From contig NZ_JAFVME010000001.1 of assembly GCF_018492665.1 (NCBI RefSeq), positions 310,001-374,000 on the forward strand: 64,000 nt of DNA, given 5' to 3'. Position 1 is the stretch's first letter. Each line of letters opens with the position of its first letter. Below are positions 29,061 to 38,709 of this stretch, one piece after another. The stretch comes from Pedobacter sp. B4-66. Lineage in GTDB: Bacteria; Bacteroidota; Bacteroidia; Sphingobacteriales; Sphingobacteriaceae. Below the pieces are notes generated by a model that worked only from the letters and a program-made list of their open reading frames with translations, searched no databases and was not told the DNA's origin. The position numbers and the translations under genes were made by a program.

Positions 29061-31235
29061 TTATATTCTAGCTGCTAATGTTACAGAAAAAGTTCTACCA
29101 TCCGAAGGCCAAATCCCTGGTCCTGGATAAAATTGAGGCCTTTTGGTAAAGTAATGTTTATCAAAAGCATTATTTATATTAAATCCTAAATGTAGGTACT
29201 TAGTTATTGCCGTATTTGCATTAAAATCAAACAAATTATAAGAGGGAACAAGCCCGGCAGACCCTGTAGGAGTTGGAATTGTGCTGTTAAATGCATCAGC
29301 AAAAGATTTAGCTGTATAACTATGCAGCACACTCATACTCGATCTTTTAATCCGCAACGTTACCCCATTTCTACTTTGCCATTTCGGTACACTTTCTACC
29401 TCATTCCCATCTATTGATACGTTTTTATTTCCTGAACGCAATGTTGCATTCTTATACTTTGCATCCATATAAGAAGTTGCTGTAAATATAGAAACGGTAG
29501 TAGCTGTACCTAGTTGAAACTCTGCCTGAGTAAATAATTCCAGCCCTTTGGTAAGTGAATTGCCAATATTAGTTCTGTAGATGATCTCCTCTCCCTTATC
29601 ATTTAACTGCGCCAATGTGCCTAAACGATTGTTATAGGCAAGTTGAAAATAACTTAGATCCCAATTCAAAAATTTCCAACTACCACGGAAACCTCCTTCA
29701 ATATTATAACCTTTTGCATCTTTTAAATTCTTATCCGCTACTTCATACAACGAACCAGGAATAATATCTTTAAAAATAATAGGACGATATGCTTGCGACC
29801 ATCCGGCATACAAATTCATATTCTTAGTTAACTCGTATTGTGCACTTGTTCCAAATAAAGGGAATTGATGTTTTATATTATTAGGAATTGCATTATCCGG
29901 ATAGTTCACGATTACACCTGACATCTTTGTTTCTCCGATTTCGACACGAACGCCTGTATTAACTGAAAACTTAGGGAACAACACCCACCTGTTTTCTGCA
30001 AAAACCGCAGCATTTTTAGTTTTTAAGTGCATATCTCTGCCCCAGCCCGGGGTAACCAGAGAAAGGTCATAGTCGCTATCTGTACTGCCCTTTCCAAGTT
30101 GCTGACGGTGCAAATCGTTGTTCATATATTGAACACCCATTGCAAGATTACTGGTTTGCTTAAACAGCGTATAAGATTGAAGCAATCTAAGTTCGGCAGT
30201 GTAACTGTTAAAATGATCAATATCAACTTGTCTGTTGGCATACTTAAGCGTTACAGGATCTATCGCATCTACAGTTGTAGCCGGTTTATCAAACATCACA
30301 CTGTTCCGCACACCTATAATGGCAGAGGTGATGAATTTTATTTGAGTTTGCTTCCCTGCTTTCCAGTCTAACGTAATAGATGGCACATTAATTTCAGGGC
30401 TGTAATAGTTTCTGGATCTTGTTGAGGCTTTAGGATCGGCATTAAACATTTCATCAGTAAGCGGTCCTGGCAAGTGAGCTACGTAATTAGATCTGGTCCA
30501 TTCTGCTATCACTAACAGGTCAGGATTAAACTCATAGAATAAAGAAATATTCTGTGCATCATATTTTGAATCGCTGTTTTTGCGGTAGCCTTCAATTGCT
30601 TTTTTATTGAACCATGCGTAGTATTTAAACTTTCCTTTGGTTCCGCTAATAGAGTTAAATGTGCTTAACAAGCCATAAGACCCAGCAGTATTTATTGTTT
30701 CAAATGTAAAGACTTTTGATGAATCGGGTTGTTTACTTACATAGTTTAACATTCCTCCAAACTGGGCTCCATATTGTAAAGAACCAGTTCCTCTAACCAA
30801 TTCAATTCTATCCACTGCTTCAAGTGGGATATTATAATGGCTTGCCGGATATCCATACATATCGGAATTGGTAATGATTCCATCTTTTCTGATGTTAAAT
30901 TCCCATCCTCGATGCGGATCTAGACCTCTTGTAGAAATGTTGATTTGGTTACCTGTGCCATCCATATCGTAAACGAATATTCCCGGTATTTTGGCAAAAA
31001 CCTGTCTGCCGTATTTCTCAGTTAACGCAGCATCACGATTTGAAAGTTTAATTACTTCGCTCTTTTTACCGGAAAAGATAAAAGTCCCCTGTAGGGAATC
31101 TAGTCTGGAAATATCGCGTTGCTTTTTAATATTGATATTAACCTCATTAAGCCTTGAGGCGGTGTCTTTGGGTAAAGTTTGAGAGAAAAGTGGTAAACAG
31201 ATAAAAGAAAAAAGGATAGTAGAAATTATTCTCAT
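29061..31235 (-). CDS. TonB-dependent outer-membrane receptor (FecA-like)
   Basis: The 724-residue protein has a signal peptide (1-18), a plug domain (about 75-190, with YGRQVFAKIPGIFVYDMDGTGNQINISTRG at its start and LVRGTGSLQYGAQFGGMLNYV) and a beta-barrel that ends in an aromatic-rich FNINNAFDKHYFTKRPQFYPGPG region and a terminal Phe/Ile strand. It lacks the CarboxypepD and STN domains of SusC proteins and resembles siderophore or dicitrate receptors. The ligand is unknown, and no iron-transport genes adjoin it. Confidence 0.88.
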   Translation of the reverse strand: MRIISTILFSFICLPLFSQTLPKDTASRLNEVNINIKKQRDISRLDSLQGTFIFSGKKSEVIKLSNRDAALTEKYGRQVFAKIPGIFVYDMDGTGNQINISTRGLDPHRGWEFNIRKDGIITNSDMYGYPASHYNIPLEAVDRIELVRGTGSLQYGAQFGGMLNYVSKQPDSSKVFTFETINTAGSYGLLSTFNSISGTKGKFKYYAWFNKKAIEGYRKNSDSKYDAQNISLFYEFNPDLLVIAEWTRSNYVAHLPGPLTDEMFNADPKASTRSRNYYSPEINVPSITLDWKAGKQTQIKFITSAIIGVRNSVMFDKPATTVDAIDPVTLKYANRQVDIDHFNSYTAELRLLQSYTLFKQTSNLAMGVQYMNNDLHRQQLGKGSTDSDYDLSLVTPGWGRDMHLKTKNAAVFAENRWVLFPKFSVNTGVRVEIGETKMSGVIVNYPDNAIPNNIKHQFPLFGTSAQYELTKNMNLYAGWSQAYRPIIFKDIIPGSLYEVADKNLKDAKGYNIEGGFRGSWKFLNWDLSYFQLAYNNRLGTLAQLNDKGEEIIYRTNIGNSLTKGLELFTQAEFQLGTATTVSIFTATSYMDAKYKNATLRSGNKNVSIDGNEVESVPKWQSRNGVTLRIKRSSMSVLHSYTAKSFADAFNSTIPTPTGSAGLVPSYNLFDFNANTAITKYLHLGFNINNAFDKHYFTKRPQFYPGPGIWPSDGRTFSVTLAARI

Positions 31236-31299
31236 AAAGTTTAATATTTGGTTCTAGACTAATATAGAAAACTTCGCCTTTTAATTACTATACAACAAT

Positions 31300-31336
31300 A
31301 AAAAAGGGCTATCCAAATTGGATAGCCCTTTTTTAT
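31300..31336 (-). terminator. Bidirectional terminator behind susD
   Basis: AAGGGCTATCCAA / TTGGATAGCCCTT (13 bp, one-base loop) is flanked by an A-run and a T-run. It lies 12 bases after the SusD-like stop. Confidence 0.88.
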
Positions 31337-31347
31337 TGAGCGCTTAT

Positions 31348-33243
31348 TTAATAGCCGGGGTTTTGAGTTAGCTCATTATTTCTATTGATCTCATCACGAC
31401 TGAAGGGTCTAAAGTAAAGCTTAGCAACCCAAGCTCTCTTTTCCTGTGCTGTTTCAACTGTGGGAGTATAGGTGTAATTATAAACTGTCGGGTCATAAGC
31501 ATAAGTTGTAGCCTTTGTTTTACCAGGTTTAAATACACCCGAAATTTTAATGTAAGTTGGTTGTCTGCCCAGTGTTTCTTTAGCAATTAACCAACGACGG
31601 GTATCATGGTAACGTTGTTCTTCGTAAGCCATTTCTATTCTTCGCTCATGACGGTATATTTGTTTCAATTCTTCCTTTGAACCTCCTACAATAGCCGGCA
31701 TTCCTGATCTGAAACGAATACGGTTTAACCATGTAACTGCATCTGCAAGTTCATCAAGTTCAATACTTGCTTCAACATAATTTAGCACCGCCTCAGTGTA
31801 TCTAAAAAATGGCCAAGGTATAAATTGAGGCATAGAAGCATCTATGATTTTAGGGTCTGGATCTATAAATTTATGCGTGTAGTATCCGGTCCAGCTGCCA
31901 TTCCAGTTTTCAATTGAACTACCTCTGGTATCCAACCCTTTAAAACGGATAGTTTTATTATCCTCAACTAAATCATACTCGCCTGTTTGTATCTGATTTG
32001 CCGGGTCTACACCGCCAGAAACTTTATCGCGTGGTTTCCATCCTGCTCCATCATATAAAACAGTTGCATAAAAGCGCGGATCTCTATCCTTATAAGGATC
32101 AGCTTTTTGCGCAGGATTAGCCCAACTGAACTTTGTACCATCAGTCATTTCATAATCATCCACAAGCAATCCTATAGGTGTATTTCCTGCCCAGTTATGG
32201 TATCCATTAGGTCCATTAGCACGACCATAACGCATATCACTGCGGTCAATAAAATATCTCGCAAAAATTAGTTCAGATTCAGCATTTGCGTCTATTCCAG
32301 GAGCTTTACTACCTCCTCCCATTGCAATACTTTTATAATTATTACGCCCATCTGCCGTTGAAACTTTTGCTGTAAGATTTAATTTATATCCGGCACCTCC
32401 GTCGATAACCGCCTTAGCAGCATCTTTAGCGGCTCTCCAACGTGCCGACTGATCGCCTTGTGTGTAACCAAAAAGAAGCTTCTGCTCAGGTGTATATTTA
32501 TCTACTAGTGTCCCTAATTCACTATCATGGCTTGATATATCAGATAAATCATGCAAATCACTAGCCGCATAAAGTAATACGCGAGCTTTTAATGCCTTTC
32601 CAGCTAATGCATTAGTTTGACCTTTCAGCATAGCCTTACCCGTTAAAAGCTTGATAGACTCATCACAATCTTTAATGATAAAGTTTACACACTCTTCGTA
32701 CGATGATCTCTTAATTTTGAAATTATCAACCAGTGTATAGCTTCTGGTTACAAGCGGTACACCTCCATAGAAACGAAGTAATTGCTGATAAAAGTAAGCT
32801 CTTAAAAAATATGCCTGACCTAATAACTGATCTTTAACTGTCTCATCGGTAATTACATTATCATCAGCGGTCAACCTTTCTACAGTAATGTTACATGAAC
32901 GGATGCGGTTATACATTTGGTTATAATCCCAGGTAGCATCAACCCAACCTAATGTTGTTGGATTTATTGTACCTCCATTTACGAGGTCAATACCCCTGTT
33001 TGGGTGCGTAAAAAGTGATTCATCAGAAACTGAGGATAGCATTTGCTCAGCAAAACCACCAACACTTAGTCCGTTGTATATTTCAGTAACAAAGGCCTGT
33101 GCCAATGCAGGATCCTTCCATACTAGTTCACCTCTAATGGCAGTTGGTGGTTCCACAGATAAAAAATCCTTTTTACAACCAGATCCGAAAAGGGTAATAA
33201 GAGCAATGGAAAATATGTATGTATTTCTATTTATAGCTTTCAT
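31348..33243 (-). CDS. RagB/SusD family nutrient-uptake lipoprotein
   Basis: The 631-residue protein is the surface lipoprotein lid of a SusCD-type outer-membrane importer. The lipobox ends at Cys23 (LFGSGCKK). N-terminal TPR-like helices (EIYNGLSVGG, YNQMYNRIRSCNITVERL) and the C-terminal SusD part with MAYEEQRYHDTRRW (near 555) are typical. It follows the SusC-like gene by 25 bases. No carbohydrate enzyme is encoded beside the pair, so the substrate is open. Confidence 0.93.
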   Translation of the reverse strand: MKAINRNTYIFSIALITLFGSGCKKDFLSVEPPTAIRGELVWKDPALAQAFVTEIYNGLSVGGFAEQMLSSVSDESLFTHPNRGIDLVNGGTINPTTLGWVDATWDYNQMYNRIRSCNITVERLTADDNVITDETVKDQLLGQAYFLRAYFYQQLLRFYGGVPLVTRSYTLVDNFKIKRSSYEECVNFIIKDCDESIKLLTGKAMLKGQTNALAGKALKARVLLYAASDLHDLSDISSHDSELGTLVDKYTPEQKLLFGYTQGDQSARWRAAKDAAKAVIDGGAGYKLNLTAKVSTADGRNNYKSIAMGGGSKAPGIDANAESELIFARYFIDRSDMRYGRANGPNGYHNWAGNTPIGLLVDDYEMTDGTKFSWANPAQKADPYKDRDPRFYATVLYDGAGWKPRDKVSGGVDPANQIQTGEYDLVEDNKTIRFKGLDTRGSSIENWNGSWTGYYTHKFIDPDPKIIDASMPQFIPWPFFRYTEAVLNYVEASIELDELADAVTWLNRIRFRSGMPAIVGGSKEELKQIYRHERRIEMAYEEQRYHDTRRWLIAKETLGRQPTYIKISGVFKPGKTKATTYAYDPTVYNYTYTPTVETAQEKRAWVAKLYFRPFSRDEINRNNELTQNPGY

Positions 33244-33268
33244 ATAAAATGTTTTAATTCGTCTAAAC

Positions 33269-36200
33269 TTAAAAAGTAGCCTTAATTCCAGTGTTAATTA
33301 CCCTTGCCTGAGGGTAGTACTGAGCACTTGAATTAGTTGATTCCGGATCCCAGATCTTAATCTTATCTAAGGTTACCAGATTTAGCCCATTTACATATAC
33401 CCTAAGCGCGGTTAAACCCACTCTTTTTACTAATTCAGGAGCGAATGTATAACCCAACTCAACATTTTTTAATCTGATATAATTGTTACTGCGCATCCAA
33501 TAGGTATTGCGTGCAGCATTATTAAAGTCTGTATAATAGGTTTTTCCACGGTTTGATAAGCGAGGGTTTTCACTACTTGGATTTTCAATGCTCCAACGAT
33601 TTTTATATGACCATTCAAGGAAGTTACCTATATCGCCAGATTCTGTTAATCCTACAATCTGCATACCACCGCTAGCACCTTGAATTAATGCAGAAAGGTC
33701 AAATCCTTTATAAGCCAGATTCAAATTAAAGCCACCCGTAAAAGTAGGCGTGCTGGTTTTATCCATTCTAATCTGATCATCTCCATTAATTTTACCGTCA
33801 CCATTTACGTCTTTAAACTTCATATCACCTGGCAATAAATTACCTGTAAAAGCGCTATAATCAATAGTGTTGGCATTTATTTCGGCCTGATCTTTAAAAA
33901 CTCCTGCATATTGATACACCAATTCAGTTCCTGTAGGCATACCTGTTGAGCGCTGCCATGCAGGAGCTCCAGGTGTTTCATCCCAGAATATGATCTTGTT
34001 TTTTGCGTATCCACCATTAACACTCACTCCGTAAGCTAGCTCACCGACATTGTCATTGTAGCTAAGCTTAAACTCGAAACCTTTATTATTTACTTTTCCA
34101 AGATTTACTGGAGGAAGTTTGTCTGTAATTCCGGAACTACCTGGAATAGAATTACCTCTGGAAATTAGAATATTGGTACGCTTGTTATAAAAGGCATCAA
34201 ACTCGAAACTTAATTTATTATCTAAGAATGAAGCATCTAAACCAATATTGGAGTTGTTTGCTACCTCCCATCCAAAGTCTCGGTTAGGTACACGATTTTC
34301 AATTAAAGTCTGAGTTAATTGGTCATCGATAACATAACTACCAAAACCCATTGTACTTAGGTATTGATATTCTGCAAGCGCATCACCAAAATACGCCTCG
34401 GCACCCATCTGCCCCCAGGAAGCTCTGATTTTTAAATTATTGATAAAGCTTACGTTGTCTTTGAAGAAAGGCTCTTCCGACACTCTCCATCCCAATGACA
34501 TCCCCGGAAAAAACCCAAAACGTCTATCTTCAGGGAAGATATAAGAACCATCTACTCTCCATAAAAACTCAGCAAGATATTTTTCCTTGTAGTTGTATCC
34601 TACCCTACCGAAGTAGCTTAAGCGTGCTCTTTTGTATAAGTTATTTGGGTCGCCCGGATTACTGATTGATTGCTCTTTGTCGCTACCTGCCAATAGTTCT
34701 TGCAATGCAGTTGAAATAAAATATCTTCTGAAAGCTGAGAACCCATCATTGTCGACTTTTTCTCTGGTTACACCAGCCATTAAACCAAGGCTATGATTCC
34801 CTATTTTTTTATCATAGTTAACCATTCCCATTAAGTTTACTGCCAATTGAGCACCTGCAGTTTCCGTTAAACTAGGGTCAGTACGCTCTGAGCGGACAGA
34901 TCCTTTTAGCAGTGGGGTTACACCGTCTGGTTCAAAAGACTTTTTATCCCAATAGTATAAAGTCCATGGTGTTTGCCATCTTTTTTGTCTGCCAGAAAAT
35001 TTATCAATGGATGCAGTTCCTGTCACTTTTAAACCATCCACCCAAGGTATCTTTACTTCTACTTTACCTGTGGTTTGCAAATAATCTCTGCGATCTCTGT
35101 TATAGCCAGTTAGATCCGTAGTGGTTACATACGGGTTATACCCGAACTCAATATCTGGTCCCGGTAAACCATTTGGCCAAACCTCAATTTCTGTTGGTTT
35201 TCCGCGCATCAACATTCTAAATACATCAGATGCATTTACAGTAGGGAAATTACGGACTTCCTCTCTGCCTGTTACTCCTAAAGTTGCAGTTACATATTTA
35301 TTGATGTTTGCTTCAAGATTAATCCTTAAATCATATTGTTGATATCCTGTTGCAGATTTTTTGTAATAACCATCCTGATCTAAATATCCTAACGACACAA
35401 GATATTTAATGTTATCTCCTCCTCCATTAATTTGTAAATTGTGCTTTTGTTGAGGCGACCAGTTTTTAAGTGTGGTATTAAACCAATCAGTATTTGGATA
35501 CCTTAAAGGATCTGAACCATCACGTAACTTTTGCATCTCATCAGGCCGGTATGCCGCACTGATTGTGCCTTCTTTATCGGTACGTTTATATGACCCTGTT
35601 TCTTTAAATGCCTGCCAGGCGGCGCTCCACTGATCTTGCGGTAAATCCGCTCCGAATATGTTTAACTCATTCAATATCTCAGCATATTGAGAAGAATTAG
35701 ACATTTTTGGCGTTCTGGTTGGCTGTTGTAATCCATAACCGTAATCGTAAGAAAGTTGTGGCTTACCAGATTTGCCTTGTTTAGTCGTAATTAAAATAAC
35801 ACCATTTGCCGCCCTTGAACCATAGATAGCTGCCGATGCATCCTTTAGTACTGAAACACTCTCTACATCGTTTGGATTTAAACGTTCTAAACCACCTGCT
35901 CTGTTTGGAACTCCATCGATAACAATTAAAGCATTGTTATTTCCTAGAGAGTTAACCCCACGAATGCGAATAGTTGAGCCATCGTATCCCGGCTCTCCAC
36001 TTGCCTGAACCGCAGTAACACCTGGTAAACGACCAGCCAGTGAATTTGAAAGGTTTACAGTTGGTGTTTTTGCCAATTCAGCTCCTTTAACAGAAGCGAC
36101 TGCACCTGAAACTACAGCTTTTTTCTGTGTTCCATAACCAACGACTACAATTTCTGATAGAGCTTGAGCACTTTCTACCAGTTTAACATTAATTGTTGAC

Positions 36201-36778
36201 TGGTTATTCACCACTATTTCCTGGGTTTGATACCCCATATAGGAGAATAGCAGCGTTCCATTTTCCGGAACTTTGATGCTGTACTTACCTGTTGCATCTG
36301 TAGTTGCACCAATTTCGCTTCCTTTTAATTTAATACTTACTCCGGGGATACCAGTTCCATTGGCATCCGTTACCAGACCTTTCACCAAAATATCGGCAGC
36401 CCAAGTGTTTTTTAATCTTATTACAACCAGGTTGTCTTCTAATTCCTGAAACTCCAGATTAGTGTTCTTTAGCAGTAATATCAGAGCGTCAGCAACAAAG
36501 ATCTGATTCTTTATTATCGTAACATTTTTACTACCCGAAAGGTCGTCTTCGCTGTACAGCAGACGTATGTTCCCTTTCTTTTCCAGCACGTTGAGTGCTT
36601 CCTTTAATTTGACCTTATGGAGCTCTAAATCAACCTTTGTACCCTGAGAGAAGGTAGACGCTGATACCTGCAAACATAAGAGGAACGATGAAACAAAGAT
36701 CCAGTTTAGCATCATTATTAGTTTTTTTTTGGGAAAGTTGGCACATAGAACTTTATTGCACAGTTCTTTTTTTTTCAT
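33269..36778 (-). CDS. SusC/RagA family TonB-linked outer-membrane protein with STN signalling domain
   Basis: The protein (1169 residues from the ATG at 36778) imports a substrate across the outer membrane with the SusD-like lid. The domains in order are signal peptide (about 22-45), STN domain (about 50-115, KVDLELHKVKLKEALNVLEK), CarboxypepD-like beta domain (about 135-200), plug (about 215-330 with IRIRGVNSLGNNNALIVIDG) and barrel. The STN domain, together with the sigma and FecR genes just upstream, implies transport-coupled transcription control. An upstream in-frame ATG at 36820 is less likely because MKKKEL is the usual start. Confidence 0.94.
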   Translation of the reverse strand: MKKKELCNKVLCANFPKKKLIMMLNWIFVSSFLLCLQVSASTFSQGTKVDLELHKVKLKEALNVLEKKGNIRLLYSEDDLSGSKNVTIIKNQIFVADALILLLKNTNLEFQELEDNLVVIRLKNTWAADILVKGLVTDANGTGIPGVSIKLKGSEIGATTDATGKYSIKVPENGTLLFSYMGYQTQEIVVNNQSTINVKLVESAQALSEIVVVGYGTQKKAVVSGAVASVKGAELAKTPTVNLSNSLAGRLPGVTAVQASGEPGYDGSTIRIRGVNSLGNNNALIVIDGVPNRAGGLERLNPNDVESVSVLKDASAAIYGSRAANGVILITTKQGKSGKPQLSYDYGYGLQQPTRTPKMSNSSQYAEILNELNIFGADLPQDQWSAAWQAFKETGSYKRTDKEGTISAAYRPDEMQKLRDGSDPLRYPNTDWFNTTLKNWSPQQKHNLQINGGGDNIKYLVSLGYLDQDGYYKKSATGYQQYDLRINLEANINKYVTATLGVTGREEVRNFPTVNASDVFRMLMRGKPTEIEVWPNGLPGPDIEFGYNPYVTTTDLTGYNRDRRDYLQTTGKVEVKIPWVDGLKVTGTASIDKFSGRQKRWQTPWTLYYWDKKSFEPDGVTPLLKGSVRSERTDPSLTETAGAQLAVNLMGMVNYDKKIGNHSLGLMAGVTREKVDNDGFSAFRRYFISTALQELLAGSDKEQSISNPGDPNNLYKRARLSYFGRVGYNYKEKYLAEFLWRVDGSYIFPEDRRFGFFPGMSLGWRVSEEPFFKDNVSFINNLKIRASWGQMGAEAYFGDALAEYQYLSTMGFGSYVIDDQLTQTLIENRVPNRDFGWEVANNSNIGLDASFLDNKLSFEFDAFYNKRTNILISRGNSIPGSSGITDKLPPVNLGKVNNKGFEFKLSYNDNVGELAYGVSVNGGYAKNKIIFWDETPGAPAWQRSTGMPTGTELVYQYAGVFKDQAEINANTIDYSAFTGNLLPGDMKFKDVNGDGKINGDDQIRMDKTSTPTFTGGFNLNLAYKGFDLSALIQGASGGMQIVGLTESGDIGNFLEWSYKNRWSIENPSSENPRLSNRGKTYYTDFNNAARNTYWMRSNNYIRLKNVELGYTFAPELVKRVGLTALRVYVNGLNLVTLDKIKIWDPESTNSSAQYYPQARVINTGIKATF

Positions 36779-36882
36779 AGATTTGTGAATTTCAAAGTTA
36801 AAAATCTGTAATAGTAGCACTTAGCTACTCATGAAGGTTTAGGGGGAGAGAAATGTTAGCCGCATTTAACTCCCTTTTTTGT

Positions 36883-37950
36883 TTAGTAAATGATCAGGTC
36901 ATGTTCTTTAAGTTTAAATTTAAACGGTTTGATTAATTGCATTGCTTTCAGGGTTTCTTCGATTGTTTCATTTTTAAATACACCTGTAAAGCGATAAGAT
37001 TTTGGTTGTTCTATTTCAAACTTGATCTGCACATTAAACCAGCGTTCTAGTTTTGGTTTCAGATCCTCTAAAGATTCATTCTGAAATACGAGTTGGCTAT
37101 CACGCCATGAGGTTTCTTCTATGTACTCATTCTCACCAATGCGCACGGGTACAACATGTTCGATCGTTAAAGTAATGTCCTTAGGGAGGTCTGGTAGGAT
37201 ATTGGATTTTGCACGTACCACCTTTTTATCCTCAACCAATGCAAATTTCTCTGAAGGACTCAGCAATATCTTTTGTTCTGATCTGTCGTTTACTGAAAGC
37301 TCAATGGAGCCACGAATAAGCGTAGCCTCTGACTTTTTATCGATGGGATAGGCTTTTATGTTGAATGCTGTTCCTAAAACTTTTACGCAGATCTTATCGG
37401 TACGAACAATAAAAGGCTGGGATTTACGATGCGCCACATCAAAGAAAGCCTCACCAACAAGGTAAACCACACGTCGCTTTTTTCTATTGATATCACTCTC
37501 GTAAGAAAGCTTACTATCGGAGTTAAGCCAAACCATCGTACCATCTGGAAGTTTGATTTTTTTACGGATGCCTTTTCCGGCCACAATCTGGGTATCTGGA
37601 GAAAACTTATCTCCTCTGCTAAAATAAAAGAGAGAGACAGAAACAATAACCAACAACACCGCAGCTATAGCAATGATGTTCTTATATTTTTTTAAACTGA
37701 ATGATTTAGATTTTTCTTCAATTTGGATAAACTCTTCACTGAATTTAAGTTTATGTTGCAAATATGCCTGGTCCACATCAGGTATATCAGATTGTTCATC
37801 TGAATTTTCCCAAACTTGCGATAAAAATTCTTCATAATAAACAGAATCCGGATACCTTGTTATGAGGTCATTCAGCTCTTCCAATTCGCTTTGTGTGGCC
37901 TCACCAGCTAATTTACGGGCTAATAATTCTATAATTCTGTTTTTATACAT
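36883..37950 (-). CDS. FecR-family anti-sigma factor
   Basis: The 355-residue protein has a cytoplasmic N-terminal sigma-binding part (1-85), one membrane helix (91-110) and a periplasmic FecR domain (DTQIVAGKGIRKKIKLPDG and WLNSDSKLSYESD), followed by a C-terminal domain (DLKPKLERWFNVQIKF and FTGVFKNETIEETLKAM) that contacts the STN domain of the receptor. It stands between the sigma and SusC-like genes, as in typical Bacteroidota signalling loci. Confidence 0.94.
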   Translation of the reverse strand: MYKNRIIELLARKLAGEATQSELEELNDLITRYPDSVYYEEFLSQVWENSDEQSDIPDVDQAYLQHKLKFSEEFIQIEEKSKSFSLKKYKNIIAIAAVLLVIVSVSLFYFSRGDKFSPDTQIVAGKGIRKKIKLPDGTMVWLNSDSKLSYESDINRKKRRVVYLVGEAFFDVAHRKSQPFIVRTDKICVKVLGTAFNIKAYPIDKKSEATLIRGSIELSVNDRSEQKILLSPSEKFALVEDKKVVRAKSNILPDLPKDITLTIEHVVPVRIGENEYIEETSWRDSQLVFQNESLEDLKPKLERWFNVQIKFEIEQPKSYRFTGVFKNETIEETLKAMQLIKPFKFKLKEHDLIIY

Positions 37951-38046
37951 ACAGATAATCCGGATAGGTTTATATTGGTTTGTATGTATAGGACAATGTT
38001 TTTGAGAAAACTCCCTAGTCTTTTATAAAAAAAATAAAAGTTTTAT

Positions 38047-38613
38047 TTACATGAGGTTAAACTCTGCTTTTAAAACAGTACTCATTTTTTTTATTGCCGA
38101 TACCAAATGGGCATCAACTGTTTTAATAGAAATATTTAAAATGGATGCAGTTTCCTTATAACTCAACCCATCTTCCTTAATCAGTTTAAAGACTAATTTG
38201 CATTGAGAAGGTAATTTTTCGGTTGCTCCTTCTAATTTCTTTTTCAATTCGTCATTAATCAATAATTGCTCCGGATTCAAGTTATCCAGAATAATTTCGA
38301 AATCAATATCATCAAGAGAAATCCACTCCTGTTTTGAATGTTTGTTAAGAACATTTAATGATAAATTACGGGCAATAACAAAAGCATAAACTTTTATATT
38401 TCTTACTTCCGATAACTTTTCTCTGTTTCGCCACAGCGTAATCATCACATCACTCGCAACCTCTTCCGAAAGTTCTCTTGACTTTAATAAACAAAAGCAA
38501 AAACGATATAAAGAAGGAAACAAAGATTTGAAAAGCTTCTCATATGCGTTCTCATTATTGTATAAAGCAATATGACTTATCAGACTATTTAGGTCGGGTA
38601 AATGTTTAGGCAT
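38047..38613 (-). CDS. ECF-type RNA polymerase sigma factor
   Basis: The 188-residue protein has sigma region 2 (YEKLFKSLFPSLYRFCFCLLKSRELSEEVASDVMITLW) and region 4 (LPSQCKLVFKLIKEDGLSYKETASILNISIKTVDAHL). It belongs to the Bacteroidota group paired with FecR and SusC. Release by FecR when the SusC-like receptor is loaded would turn on the susCD genes downstream. Confidence 0.94.
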   Translation of the reverse strand: MPKHLPDLNSLISHIALYNNENAYEKLFKSLFPSLYRFCFCLLKSRELSEEVASDVMITLWRNREKLSEVRNIKVYAFVIARNLSLNVLNKHSKQEWISLDDIDFEIILDNLNPEQLLINDELKKKLEGATEKLPSQCKLVFKLIKEDGLSYKETASILNISIKTVDAHLVSAIKKMSTVLKAEFNLM

Positions 38614-38709
38614 AGGGGTTATATTTGATTAATTCAAATGTATGAATTTAACAATACCATCCAAATCTCTATGCAATTCTATTGTAATTCGGCTCTACAT
38701 AAGTACCTA

